A stretch of 64,000 nt of DNA from the NCBI RefSeq assembly GCF_001895005.1, contig NZ_BCXH01000014.1:121000-184999 (forward strand), read 5' to 3'. Below the pieces are notes generated by a model. The model worked only from the letters and a program-made list of their open reading frames with translations. It ran no database searches and was not told the origin of the DNA. Origin of the DNA: Rhodococcus yunnanensis NBRC 103083 (lineage in GTDB: Bacteria; Actinomycetota; Actinomycetes; Mycobacteriales; Mycobacteriaceae). The number at the start of each line of letters is the position of its first letter. Within the stretch, counting starts at the first letter, position 1. Position numbers and translations under genes: made by a program. Of this stretch, positions 1-8,416 are shown piece after piece.

Positions 1-47
1 TCTGCAGCCCGGCGAATCTCTTCTGTCGTGCCCCCCGGCATCCCCAT
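1..47 (-). CDS. N-terminal fragment of a TetR-like regulator (runs off left edge)
   Basis: Only about 15 codons are inside the window. From the ATG at 47 (or the in-frame ATG at 41) the minus strand reads MGMPGGTTEEIRRAA, which resembles the stretch just before the helix-turn-helix of TetR-family repressors. A perfect inverted repeat (62-77) lies just upstream, as expected for an autoregulated repressor. It lies downstream of, and in the same direction as, the neighbouring hydrolase gene. The family call rests on very little sequence; another HTH protein or a chance frame is possible. Confidence 0.35.
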   Translation of the reverse strand, partial: MGMPGGTTEEIRRAA

Positions 48-61
48 GGGCACAAGTGTAA

Positions 62-77
62 TCGAACAACAGTTCGA
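62..77. promoter_or_regulatory. Inverted repeat, candidate operator of the edge TetR-like gene
   Basis: TCGAAC and GTTCGA form perfect 6-bp arms separated by AACA, 15-30 bp upstream of the putative start at 47. This is typical of a TetR-family operator. Binding is inferred. Confidence 0.4.
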
Positions 78-137
78 ACACAAGGGCCGTTTTACGCGAG
101 CTCGGCCGAGTATTCAACGGCGAGAACGGGGCTCGAT

Positions 138-171
138 CTTCATGGGAGGGCCGCCTTCATGGGAGGGCCGC
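138..171. repeat. Perfect 17-bp tandem duplication over the stop codon of the first hydrolase
   Basis: CTTCATGGGAGGGCCGC occurs at 138-154 and again, head to tail, at 155-171. The TGA stop of the minus-strand hydrolase (157-159) lies in the copy at 155-171; the other copy lies just 3' of the gene. Confidence 0.9.
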
Positions 172-1134
172 GTGCAGCTGCGACCGCAGGAACGAACATG
201 CCTGTTCCAAGGCAGCCCCGGTCTGTGCGGTATGGCGCAGAGCGGTGAGGCTGACGAAATCGTGTACCGTCCCCAGGTAGCGGACCGCGGTGACCGACAC
301 TCCTGCTTCCCGGAGTCTGTTTGCGTACAAACGGGTTTCGTCGCGAACCGGATCGGCGTCGGCCGAGACGATCAACGTGGGTGGCAGTGCCGCGAGCGTG
401 ACACGTGAAGCGTAGATCGGAGACACGGTCGGCTCGCAGCCGGTGGCGGCGACGTCGGTGTAGCAGTCCCACGACCACCCGAGGTCGTCGGATTCGAGCA
501 CACTGTTGTTGGTATGGATGCTCTCGTGGGACGCGCTCGACCTCATCGCATCGGTCAGCGGATAGAACAACACCTGCGCGCCGAGCAGTTCCGGACAGCA
601 CTGCGCGACGACGGTGGCCAGCGTCGCGCCCGCGCAGTCGCCGGCGATCCCGAGTCGGGAGGCGTCGATGTTCCACTCGCGTGCCGAGTTGTACATCGAC
701 CGTAGTAGCGCGATGCATTCTTCGAGCGCCACCGGATACCGAGCTTCGGGAGCGCGCGAGTACTCGGGCACGAACAGGGCGACTCCGGCGTCACGTGCAA
801 TCGTCTGGGTCAGCCGCGAGTGCGTGTCACCGTCGCCGAACACCCACCGACCGCCGTGGACGTACATCACAGCTGGGATCTCTGTCACGTCGTGCGTCGG
901 CCGGAACACGCGAAAGCCGAGGAGCCCACTCGGGCCGAGCGCGAGCGTGTGAAACGACTCGACGACGCCGTCGACTGCGGTGGTCGCGCCTTGCATCTCG
1001 TCGAGCGCGATGCGGCCGTCCACTGGTCCGAGCTGGTGCAGACGCGGAGGTACCGACATAGCGGACAGTAGCTGCGAGGTCGCAGCATCCACGCCGCTCG
1101 GCCGCTCGGCGGAGTGCTCGGATCGATAGGACAC
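157..1134 (-). CDS. Alpha/beta hydrolase, HSL (hormone-sensitive lipase) family, with Cys in the nucleophile position
   Basis: A 325-residue protein of the HSL/Aes esterase family, presumably hydrolysing small esters in the cytoplasm. The GTG start at 1134 is chosen because GGAGGG lies six bases upstream and because it retains the usual N-terminal helix before the family motif LHQLGPVD. Two family motifs are altered. The oxyanion-hole motif HGGG reads HGGR (about residues 93-96), and the nucleophile elbow GDSAG reads GDCAG, so residue 167 is Cys (codon TGC). The acid (DADPVRD, near 261) and histidine (TVHDF, near 291) are present. It is divergent from the AAA-LuxR regulator. It may be a thiol hydrolase, a low-activity enzyme or a pseudoenzyme. 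Family call is secure; substrate unknown. Confidence 0.85.
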   Translation of the reverse strand: MSYRSEHSAERPSGVDAATSQLLSAMSVPPRLHQLGPVDGRIALDEMQGATTAVDGVVESFHTLALGPSGLLGFRVFRPTHDVTEIPAVMYVHGGRWVFGDGDTHSRLTQTIARDAGVALFVPEYSRAPEARYPVALEECIALLRSMYNSAREWNIDASRLGIAGDCAGATLATVVAQCCPELLGAQVLFYPLTDAMRSSASHESIHTNNSVLESDDLGWSWDCYTDVAATGCEPTVSPIYASRVTLAALPPTLIVSADADPVRDETRLYANRLREAGVSVTAVRYLGTVHDFVSLTALRHTAQTGAALEQACSFLRSQLHAALP

Positions 1135-1221
1135 AGCACTCCCTCCATCGAACGTCACCCGAGAATAAACGGACAGTACGGGCAGTGTCGATCGAGCCGC
1201 CGCCACGTCGAACCGACGAGC

Positions 1222-1261
1222 GCGTCCTTCGGCGTCACAAGTGCGTCCTTCGGTGTCACAA
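1222..1261. repeat. Two 19-bp direct repeats, 21-bp period, in a divergent promoter region
   Basis: GCGTCCTTCGGCGTCACAA (1222-1240) and GCGTCCTTCGGTGTCACAA (1243-1261) differ at one base. The 21-bp period equals two helical turns, so both copies face the same side of the DNA. That fits binding sites for an activator, possibly the adjacent LuxR-type protein. Confidence 0.7.
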
Positions 1262-1280
1262 TGGACACAGAGTCCATTGT
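1258..1280. promoter_or_regulatory. Perfect 9-bp inverted repeat, candidate operator
   Basis: ACAATGGAC (1258-1266) and GTCCATTGT (1272-1280) are exact reverse complements separated by five bases. The site lies 24 bp before the ATG of the LuxR-type regulator, between it and the divergent hydrolase. It partly overlaps the second direct repeat. Which protein binds is unknown. Confidence 0.6.
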
Positions 1281-1303
1281 TGCTACAACCAAGGCGGTGT
1301 TCG

Positions 1304-4120
1304 ATGGCAGTCGGGAACCGTGCGGGGGAGTTGGTCGGTCGCGAGGAACTGGCGGGCGTGCTGGCAGGGATGGTGCGTCGTCCCGATGCCGACCGGCGGA
1401 TGCTGTGGCTTCTCGGCGAAGCGGGCATCGGCAAGAGCACGCTGCTTCGTTACGCCAGAACCGAGGCCGTCGACGCCGGGGCGCGCGTGCTGTCGGCGTC
1501 GGGCGTCGATGCCGAGACCCACCAGATCTTCTCCGGACTCCAGCAGTTGCTCTGGCCCGTTCTCTCCGTCGTCGACAGCCTGCCGCCGCAGTTACGACGC
1601 CCGCTCGACGAGGTTCTCGGCCGCGTCGCACCCTCGCCGGCCGTCGACACCCTCGCGTGTCGGCATGCCGTTCTGCACGTGCTGGAGACGCTCGCGTCGG
1701 AGCGGGCATTGGTGCTGCTGCTCGACGACGCACATCTGTTGGATCGAGACTCGCTCGACATCGTCACCTACGCGCTTCGCCGCGTCAACGGCCCTATGAC
1801 GACCCTGTGCAGTGCTCGCGGTCACCGTGTCCCTGACGGTGTGGATCCGGGTGTTCCGGCTGTCGAGGTTCCGAGTTTGTCTGCGGCGGAGGCTGCGGCG
1901 CTCATGGATCGTGGACCGGCTGTGTCGTCGCACGCGGCTCGTCTCGAGATCATTCATCAGGCGGAGGGTAATCCGCTGGCGATCGTGGAGTTCTCTCGTG
2001 CGGTGGCGAAATCGGGTCCGGGGATGCTGGTGGGCGCTGGTGTGGATCGTATTCGCCGGGTGCAGTCGCTGTTCTCGGTTCGGCTGGCTGCTTTGTCGGC
2101 CGAGCCTCGCAGGTTGTTGTTGTACGCGGCGTCGGGTTCGGGGTACGAATCGGTCGATACGATCACTGCTGCAGCGGGTTTCGGTGCCGATCTGTCGGTG
2201 TGGTCGGAGGCGGAGCGTTCGGGGCTGGTGACGGTCGATGGTCGTCGTGTCCAGTTCGTGCATCCGTTGGCTCGTGCGGCTGCGTATTCGGATTGCACTG
2301 TCGATGAACGGCGTTCGGCGCATGTCGATTTCGCGCGTACGCTGTCTTTCGATCCGCCGTGTCGTGCGTGGCACCGGGCGGCCGCGGCAGACGGACCGGA
2401 CGAGTCCGTTGCCGCGGAGCTCGAGAATGCGGCGGAGTTGTCTCAGCGGCGCGGCGGTTACTTCGAGGTGGCTCGCGCGTTGGAGCGGGCGGCGGAGAGT
2501 TCACCCGGTGAGCTCGATGCTGCGCGGCGGTATGCCCGAGCGGCACATGCGGCCTACATGGCCGGTGATCCGCAGTGGGGGCTCGCGTTGGCGGCGTCGG
2601 TCCGTCGCATCACGAGCGATCCCGAGATTCGCAGTCTCGCAGCTCTTCCCACGGCGACGATTCTGTTACAGATCGCGCGCCCCGAGGAGTCCTTCGACAT
2701 CGTGTATCGGACGTTGGTCGAGTCGATGCCCGCGGACGACAGTCTCCCGCTTGCGATGCTGGCGACCGCGGTGGGGGCAGCGCATTACAGCGGCGGCGAA
2801 TCCGCCCGCGCTAGGCTGGCGCAGATGCTGGATCTGATTCCGCAGCCGCGCGCCGTCGACGACGAGTTCCTGACTCCGATGCCCGATGCTGCGAAAGCGT
2901 CTGTACGGCGGATGATTTCCGATTACATCGCGGGGTCCGCGCGTCCGTCCTCGGCCGAACGTCGGCCCCGCCGCGCACCGGCGCTGTCCATCGACGCGAA
3001 GATCTCCTGGGAGTTCGCGGAGGGGACCACTGCGACATTGACCGACAACAGTGCGGACGCTGCAGCGCTGTTCTCGAGCGGGATCGAATCGTTGAAGGAG
3101 ATAGGCAGTGTGGGGGCAGGCGCCATACCGATGGCATCGCTCGTCGGAGCGCTGATCGACACCGGGAGATGGGACGAGGTCGATGCTGCCGCCGATGCGG
3201 CGTCCGACGTCGCCGCGGTCGGCCGCATGACTCTCGTGGACTCGATCGTCGAGACGAACCGGGCGATCATCGAAGCGCACCGGGGAAATTTCGATGCTGC
3301 GAACGGGCATGCAGCGCGGGCTGGGAGCCTGTTCGAGCCGCGGGGCAATCCGGCGCTCGCGGTGGATCTCGATCGAACGCTCGCGTTCATCGCCTGTGCG
3401 CGAGGAGATTTCGGGTCCGGATACGACCGCCTGACGACGTTGTTCGACGCCGACGGTACGCCCGTGCATCGCCTGGTGTCGGTGCGGGCGATCGCCGATC
3501 TCGCATGGGCCGGCACCAGATCCGGTCAGCATGTCGCGGCGAGACGTGCCGTCACCGCCATCGGGCGCGCGATAGGTTCAGCTCCGCCCGTTCGGATTCG
3601 GCTGCTCCGGCATCTCGCCGCTGCATTGGTCAGCGACACCACACGGTCGGCGGAGCGGCACTACCGGTTGGCGGTGTTCGATCCGGCCGGTGAGCAGTGG
3701 CCCGTCGAACGCGCACGGGCGAGGCTGCACTACGGCGAATGGCTGCGTCGCAACCGCAGGCCCGCGGATGCTCGGCCGCTGCTGGCTGCCGCCTTCGAGA
3801 CGTTCGAGCGAGTCGGATCGGTAGTGTTCGCCGACATCGCCCGCGCCGAACTCCGCGCGGCAGGCGGATCCAGGGGTACGTCGCCGATCGCGGACTCCGA
3901 CGCATGGGGATCGTTGACCGCGCAGGAACAGCACATCGCCGCGCTCGCCGCGGACGGACTGACGAACCGGCAGATCGGTGAGCAACTGCACCTGTCGCCC
4001 CGAACCATCGGATCGCATCTCTACCACCTGTATCCGAAACTCGGTGTGAGCAAGCGTCACGAACTGCGGGGAGTCATCGAGTCTGCGCCTCCGCCAGCGC
4101 GTATCTCAGCGCCGCACTAG
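1304..4120 (+). CDS. Large AAA-ATPase LuxR-family transcriptional regulator (LAL/MalT type)
   Basis: A 938-residue signal-transducing transcription factor. The N-terminus (MAVGNRAGELVGREEL) is the usual beginning of LAL regulators. Walker A is GEAGIGKST (about 38-46) and Walker B is LVLLLDDAH (about 136-144). A long helical, TPR-like middle region follows. The C-terminus carries a LuxR/GerE helix-turn-helix (LTAQEQHIAALAADGLTNRQ to SPRTIGSHLYHLYPKLGVS, about 875-920). The ATG at 1304 is preferred; an upstream in-frame ATG at 1241 lies inside the promoter repeats. It is flanked by two HSL-family hydrolases, one divergent and one overlapping its 3' end by 47 bp. These are plausible targets, but the inducer is unknown. 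Confidence 0.9.
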   Translation: MAVGNRAGELVGREELAGVLAGMVRRPDADRRMLWLLGEAGIGKSTLLRYARTEAVDAGARVLSASGVDAETHQIFSGLQQLLWPVLSVVDSLPPQLRRPLDEVLGRVAPSPAVDTLACRHAVLHVLETLASERALVLLLDDAHLLDRDSLDIVTYALRRVNGPMTTLCSARGHRVPDGVDPGVPAVEVPSLSAAEAAALMDRGPAVSSHAARLEIIHQAEGNPLAIVEFSRAVAKSGPGMLVGAGVDRIRRVQSLFSVRLAALSAEPRRLLLYAASGSGYESVDTITAAAGFGADLSVWSEAERSGLVTVDGRRVQFVHPLARAAAYSDCTVDERRSAHVDFARTLSFDPPCRAWHRAAAADGPDESVAAELENAAELSQRRGGYFEVARALERAAESSPGELDAARRYARAAHAAYMAGDPQWGLALAASVRRITSDPEIRSLAALPTATILLQIARPEESFDIVYRTLVESMPADDSLPLAMLATAVGAAHYSGGESARARLAQMLDLIPQPRAVDDEFLTPMPDAAKASVRRMISDYIAGSARPSSAERRPRRAPALSIDAKISWEFAEGTTATLTDNSADAAALFSSGIESLKEIGSVGAGAIPMASLVGALIDTGRWDEVDAAADAASDVAAVGRMTLVDSIVETNRAIIEAHRGNFDAANGHAARAGSLFEPRGNPALAVDLDRTLAFIACARGDFGSGYDRLTTLFDADGTPVHRLVSVRAIADLAWAGTRSGQHVAARRAVTAIGRAIGSAPPVRIRLLRHLAAALVSDTTRSAERHYRLAVFDPAGEQWPVERARARLHYGEWLRRNRRPADARPLLAAAFETFERVGSVVFADIARAELRAAGGSRGTSPIADSDAWGSLTAQEQHIAALAADGLTNRQIGEQLHLSPRTIGSHLYHLYPKLGVSKRHELRGVIESAPPPARISAPH

Positions 4121-4952
4121 CCTGAGCCGTGGCCGCTGTCGCGGCATTGGTGTGGGCGAGTGCGTCGAGCGTCACGAAACCGTGGATGGTGCCTTCGTAC
4201 CGGACCGCCGTCGTCGGAACGCCCGCCGCGCGAAGCAGGTCGGCGAACTGCTCGCCTTCGTCGCGCAGCACGTCGGCCTCGGCGGTGATGACGAGCGCCG
4301 GCGGACATCCCGCGAGCTGGTTCTCGCTCGCCCGCAGCGGCGACACCGTTGCGAGGTCGGTCGCGTCAGGGGCATAGTGTTCCCAGAACGTCAGCATGTC
4401 GCGTCGGCGCAGGTGAAAGCCCTCCGCGAACATCCGGTGCGAGGCACTCCCGCACGAGGGATCCGTCGCGGGGCAGATCGCGACAAGCTGCTGCAGCGCG
4501 AAGTCCCCGCGTTCGACCGCAAGCAGACTCAGCGCGATCGCGTAGTTGCCGCCGATCGAGTCGCCGGCCACGGCCATACGCGTCGAATCGAGGCCGTGTT
4601 CGGTGCCGCTGTCGGCAACCCACTTCGCGGCCGCGTATGCCTGTTCGAGCGCAATCGGATAGGCGGCGTCGGGGGAGCACTCGGGAATCAGCACCGCGGC
4701 CCCGGTTCTCTCCGCGAGTTCGCGGACCAGCCGGTCGGGTGTGTGTGCACCCACTCCGCCGCCGTGCAGGTACAGCACCACCGGTAACGGGCCGCCCACG
4801 TCTCGGGGCCTGACGATCCGTACCGCCACGGAGTCGAGAACAACCCGCGCGTCGTCGGCGACATCTGCGTGCGTGTCCGGGTCTGCGAAAGCTGGGGGTG
4901 GAGCATCCAGAAACGCCCGCACCGCGGGCTCGAGCACTATCTCGGCGGTCAT
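4074..4952 (-). CDS. Alpha/beta hydrolase, HSL family esterase
   Basis: A 292-residue cytoplasmic esterase. The oxyanion motif HGGG (63-66), nucleophile elbow GDSIGG (Ser132), acid region AEADVLRDE (near Asp227) and histidine in GTIHGF (His257) are all in order, so a complete catalytic machinery is predicted. The ATG at 4952 has GGAG seven bases upstream; the much longer frame upstream of it is not supported. The 3' end overlaps the convergent LuxR-type gene by 47 bp. In contrast to its paralogue at 157-1134, the catalytic Ser is intact. Confidence 0.88.
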   Translation of the reverse strand: MTAEIVLEPAVRAFLDAPPPAFADPDTHADVADDARVVLDSVAVRIVRPRDVGGPLPVVLYLHGGGVGAHTPDRLVRELAERTGAAVLIPECSPDAAYPIALEQAYAAAKWVADSGTEHGLDSTRMAVAGDSIGGNYAIALSLLAVERGDFALQQLVAICPATDPSCGSASHRMFAEGFHLRRRDMLTFWEHYAPDATDLATVSPLRASENQLAGCPPALVITAEADVLRDEGEQFADLLRAAGVPTTAVRYEGTIHGFVTLDALAHTNAATAATAQASAALRYALAEAQTR

Positions 4953-5066
4953 GAGTGAACTCCAGAAATCGTGGTGCCGTGCCGTATCAGTGTGGGCCGA
5001 AGGCACGCGGAGAACATCAGTCGGCCGACTGACGACGACGGGACCGGTCTCGGCCAGACTGGAGGT

Positions 5067-5915
5067 ATGAGCAAGCCCTATGCAGTAGTCGGATCCACCG
5101 GTGGCCAAGGCGGCGCTGTCGTCGATGCCCTGTTCGAGAAGGGACTTCCGGTCCGCGCGCTGGTGCGTCGACGATCGGCCCGCAGCGATGCACTCGAGCA
5201 GCGGGGAGCCGAGATCGTGTGGACGGACATCACCGACCGCGACGCCACGGCACGTGCGTTCGAGGGGTGCGCCGGAGTGTTCGCGATGACCACTCCGTTC
5301 GAGGACGGTCCGGATGCCGAGGTTGCTCAGGGCACCGCGCTGGTCGACGCGATGACCTCGGCGGCTGTTCCGCACGTCGTGTTCTCCTCGGTCGCCGATG
5401 CCGACAAGAACACCGGCATTCCGCATTTCGAGACCAAGGCTCGTACGGAAGCGGTGCTTCGGGCGTCGAGCGTGCCATTCACGATCGTCGGGCCCACGTA
5501 CTTCTACGACAATCTTCTCGGTGGGATCGACGACATCCGTCGCGGTCGATTGGACCTGCCGATTCCGCTCGACACCCCACTGCAGCAGTTGTCCCGACGC
5601 GATCTCGGCCGGTTCGTCGCGCTCGTGCTGGCCGATCCGACTCCGTTCGTGGGCCGTCGGATCGATCTGGCATCCGACGACCCGACACCGAGGCGCATGG
5701 CCGAGCAGTTGGCCGCGGCCCTCGGAACCCCGGTCACCGCACACTCGTACAGCGCGGACTCGATCTCCTCGCAGGACATGGCGGCGATGTTCGGATTCCT
5801 GACCTCGACCGGGTACGACGCCGACATCACCCAACTGCGCAGCGACTATCCAGAGGTCGGGTGGCAGAGTTTCAGTGAGTGGGTTTTCCCGGAGGCACAG
5901 CAGCATCGTCCGTGA
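5067..5915 (+). CDS. NmrA-family NAD(P)-binding protein
   Basis: A 282-residue atypical short-chain dehydrogenase. The N-terminal VVGSTGGQGG matches the glycine-rich NAD(P)-binding loop of NmrA/HSCARG-like proteins. VRALVRR after the second strand fits NADP preference through arginines, and the HVVFSSVAD strand and the IVGPTYFYDN region are family-typical. It may act as a redox sensor or a small-molecule reductase. The ATG at 5067 is preceded almost immediately by GGAGG, so translation may be weakly led. It converges with the next gene, overlapping by 44 bp. Confidence 0.8.
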   Translation: MSKPYAVVGSTGGQGGAVVDALFEKGLPVRALVRRRSARSDALEQRGAEIVWTDITDRDATARAFEGCAGVFAMTTPFEDGPDAEVAQGTALVDAMTSAAVPHVVFSSVADADKNTGIPHFETKARTEAVLRASSVPFTIVGPTYFYDNLLGGIDDIRRGRLDLPIPLDTPLQQLSRRDLGRFVALVLADPTPFVGRRIDLASDDPTPRRMAEQLAAALGTPVTAHSYSADSISSQDMAAMFGFLTSTGYDADITQLRSDYPEVGWQSFSEWVFPEAQQHRP

Positions 5916-7581
5916 ACGTGACACGCACCGAGATCGGTGTCGTCTCCAGGGCTTTGAACGCCGATTCGACGACTCGGCCCAGCACCGGGTTGTCGACGAA
6001 CGAGCGGGCTCTGACCACGACATCGTCGTCGTGAACGAACACGGCGCTACCACTACGCCACCGGCTTCCGACGCGTAGCCGGACGGCAGGCTCGTCGCCG
6101 ATGTTGGCGCCCCAACCGGACCGCACCCCGTGTTGGGAGATGATCCAGGCGCCGGTGTCGTCGAACGATGCGGTTACCGGCACTCGGCGTACGAGTCCGG
6201 ATTTGCGGCCGGTGGTTTCGATGTCGGTCATGAGCGGTGCGTGGACGCCCAGCGCCGTCAGGCCGCGCATCAGGGGGTTGGCGACGTAGCGGCCCACCGC
6301 GCGTTCCCGGCGGAATTTCCGGAGCGTGGTGTCCGCACCCGAGCCTGCACGCCGGCTGCGGAACGCGTCTATTCCGTTGCGCTGCAACATGCCGACTGCA
6401 GTGCGCCACCGCGGTCGACGCGGATCCGGTTCGTTGCCCGCGCCGACGAGATGCAGTTGGTCGGTGTGCCACTGCAGGTCCAGAGCGCCGTCGACCGATT
6501 TCAATGCCGTGTACTTCTTCGGCAGGCCGAGTGTGATTCGGGGCGAGTCGAGACGCTCGGCGTTGCCGCGTATCAGGGCGTGGGCCGCGTCGGGAATCAC
6601 CGCGGTGGGACGACCGAGGCCGATGACGTCGCAGTCACCGGATGCGATCGCCTCGCGCATCGCCGAGCGGGTACGGAAGCCGCCGGTGACGGCGAGGGGT
6701 ACGTCACCGGCGGCGAGTCGGACTTCCCGTGCGTAGTCCAGGAAATAGGCCTCGCGGCGCTTGGTGCTCTCGGCGACCTGGCTCGGCCTGCCCATCATCG
6801 CGGGGGATTCGTAACTGCCGCCACTGATTTCGAACAGATCCAGCTGCTCGTCGGCGAGCCGCTCGACGACCAGCCGGGATTCTTCTTCACCGAATCCGCC
6901 CTTCTGGAAGTCCGCGGAGTTCAATTTGATGCCGACGGCGAATCGGGGTGTGACGACGGCTCGAATGGCCCGCACCACCTCGAGGACGAAGCGCATTCGT
7001 CCGTCGAGGTCGCCTCCCCATCGATCGCCTCGTTTGTTCGAGGCAGGCGACAAGAATTGCGAGACCAGATATCCGTGAGCACCGTGGATCTGCACACCGT
7101 CGAACCCGGAGTTCTCGGCGACGACCGCAGCACGGGCGAATCGCTCGACGATGTCCGCGATGTCGTACTCGGTCAACTCCCGCGGCGCGGGGATGCCGGG
7201 GATGTTCGGGGCGATCGCGGACGGTCCGACCGGCTTGACTCGGGTGGCGAGTGGGTTCGCCTGACGTCCAGGATGATTGAGCTGCATCCACACCGGGGAG
7301 CCGCCGGTGTGCGCGGCGTCGGCCCATCGGGTCAGAGCGTGCACGTCACGGTCGTCCTCGATGACGACGTTGCCGGGTTCGCCGAGATGATTGCGGTCGA
7401 CCATGACGTTTCCCGTCACGACCAATCCGTATCCGCCCGTGCCCCAGCGCCGATAGAGCCGTTCGAGGCGTGCGTCGGGGCCGTGCGTGGCATCGGCCAG
7501 GCCCTCGCTCAACGCGGCTTTCATCACGCGGTTGGGCAGCACCTGTCCACAGGCGAGATCGAGTGGACCGGAAATCTCCAT
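5872..7581 (-). CDS. Old Yellow Enzyme-type FMN oxidoreductase fused to a deazaflavin (F420)-dependent reductase domain
   Basis: A 569-residue two-domain protein. The first 360 or so residues are an NADH:flavin oxidoreductase/Old Yellow Enzyme barrel (LPNRVMKAALSEG; GVQIHGAHGYLVSQFLSP; DVIGLGRP). After a linker, about 450-560 matches the DUF385/Ddn-type deazaflavin-dependent nitroreductase family (PLMTDIETTGRKSG, RRVPVT, WIISQHG, NIGDEPAVRLRVG). Stand-alone members are normal for both families; the fusion is unusual. The ATG at 7581 has AAGGAGCGCAT before it. It is divergent from a TetR regulator across a palindromic operator, suggesting induced reduction of electrophiles or xenobiotics. Confidence 0.85.
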   Translation of the reverse strand: MEISGPLDLACGQVLPNRVMKAALSEGLADATHGPDARLERLYRRWGTGGYGLVVTGNVMVDRNHLGEPGNVVIEDDRDVHALTRWADAAHTGGSPVWMQLNHPGRQANPLATRVKPVGPSAIAPNIPGIPAPRELTEYDIADIVERFARAAVVAENSGFDGVQIHGAHGYLVSQFLSPASNKRGDRWGGDLDGRMRFVLEVVRAIRAVVTPRFAVGIKLNSADFQKGGFGEEESRLVVERLADEQLDLFEISGGSYESPAMMGRPSQVAESTKRREAYFLDYAREVRLAAGDVPLAVTGGFRTRSAMREAIASGDCDVIGLGRPTAVIPDAAHALIRGNAERLDSPRITLGLPKKYTALKSVDGALDLQWHTDQLHLVGAGNEPDPRRPRWRTAVGMLQRNGIDAFRSRRAGSGADTTLRKFRRERAVGRYVANPLMRGLTALGVHAPLMTDIETTGRKSGLVRRVPVTASFDDTGAWIISQHGVRSGWGANIGDEPAVRLRVGSRWRSGSAVFVHDDDVVVRARSFVDNPVLGRVVESAFKALETTPISVRVTFTDDAAVPPGKPTH

Positions 7582-7653
7582 ATGCGCTCCTTCATGCTGC
7601 GCTCGGCCATCCAAAGATATGCTGAGAAACATAGTGCAACCGAATCGTAAGTG

Positions 7654-7668
7654 TTACCGACGGTAACG
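7654..7668. promoter_or_regulatory. Palindromic TetR-type operator
   Basis: GTTACCG-A-CGGTAAC is a perfect 7-bp inverted repeat about 75 bp upstream of the fusion oxidoreductase and about 85 bp upstream of the divergent TetR gene. A related GTTA/TAAC palindrome occurs before the exporter gene (8355-8368), suggesting one repressor for both promoters. Confidence 0.65.
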
Positions 7669-7704
7669 TCAATGCGCTGGATCGGACATGGGTCGGATCG
7701 GACT

Positions 7705-7735
7705 ATGGGTGGGATAAGGCAATGGGTGGGATAAG
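7705..7735. repeat. 14-bp direct repeat with 17-bp period before the TetR gene
   Basis: ATGGGTGGGATAAG occurs at 7705-7718 and 7722-7735, just upstream of the preferred GTG start at 7752. The second copy offers an in-frame ATG at 7722, so the duplication creates an alternative start. Confidence 0.8.
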
Positions 7736-7751
7736 ACGGAGAGGAACGCCG

Positions 7752-8333
7752 GTGGGCAGAAGCACGACGCGCGAGGACATGCTGCGCAGCGCGGCCATGC
7801 TGTTTCGTGAGCGCGGTGTCGAGGCGACGTCGCTCGCCGACGTCATAGAACATGCGGGTGCGCCGCGAGGGTCCATCTACCATCATTTCCCGCGGGGAAA
7901 GCCGCAGCTGGTGGAGGAGGCGACCCGTACGGCGGGCGCGCTGATGGGGTCGATGATCTCGACCGGCCTGGCCGACGGCGGGCCTGCCGAGACTCTGCGA
8001 GCAATCATCGGCGGGTTCCGTGATCAGCTCGAATCGACCGGATACACCGCCGGATGTCCGGTCGCCCCTGCTGCGCTGGAAGGCGTCAACTCTCCGGCTG
8101 CTCTGGCGGCGGCGGGTGAATCCTTCACGTCGTGGGAGGACACGATCGCTGCGTCGCTGTGGCAGCGAGGGCTGTCTCAGGAGCGTTCGCGTGGGCTCGC
8201 GACCATGGCGATCGCGTCCTTCGAGGGCGCGTTGATCATTGCGAAGGCGCAGCGCAGCACCCGTGCGCTCGACCGTGTCGAGACCGAGCTTCTGAGCTGG
8301 TTGCACGCGGCTCTCGACGAGGGTTCGACTTAG
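7752..8333 (+). CDS. TetR/AcrR-family repressor (YxaF/LmrA-like)
   Basis: A 193-residue repressor. The HTH occupies roughly residues 10-55 (DMLRSAAMLFRERGVEATSL to GAPRGSIYHHFPRGK), followed by a ligand-binding helical domain with the TAGCPVAP segment typical of the YxaF/LmrA subgroup. GTG at 7752 is preferred because GAGAGGA lies at good distance; ATG at 7722 is the alternative. Palindromes at 7654-7668 and 8355-8368 lie on either side of the gene, so it probably represses the divergent fusion oxidoreductase, itself and the downstream exporter. Confidence 0.88.
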   Translation: MGRSTTREDMLRSAAMLFRERGVEATSLADVIEHAGAPRGSIYHHFPRGKPQLVEEATRTAGALMGSMISTGLADGGPAETLRAIIGGFRDQLESTGYTAGCPVAPAALEGVNSPAALAAAGESFTSWEDTIAASLWQRGLSQERSRGLATMAIASFEGALIIAKAQRSTRALDRVETELLSWLHAALDEGST

Positions 8334-8354
8334 CCTGCTGTTGCTATTACGGAC

Positions 8355-8368
8355 AGTTACAGATAACT
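8355..8368. promoter_or_regulatory. Second TetR-type palindrome, upstream of the exporter
   Basis: AGTTA and TAACT are perfect arms around CAGA, about 50 bp before the exporter ATG. The GTTAC/TAAC half-sites resemble the operator at 7654-7668. Confidence 0.45.
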
Positions 8369-8416
8369 TTCGACTCACTGACCTATGTAGAGCGTCATAG
8401 TCGAAGGGAACCTCCC

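Noticed and set aside
28..408. Plus-strand 126-codon frame at the left edge
   Set aside because: It runs antisense to the end of the first hydrolase and through the tandem duplication; no domain is visible.
4953..6053. Upstream extension of the second hydrolase to 659 residues
   Set aside because: The extension runs antisense through the NmrA-like gene and has no family similarity; ATG 4952 has a proper GGAG site.
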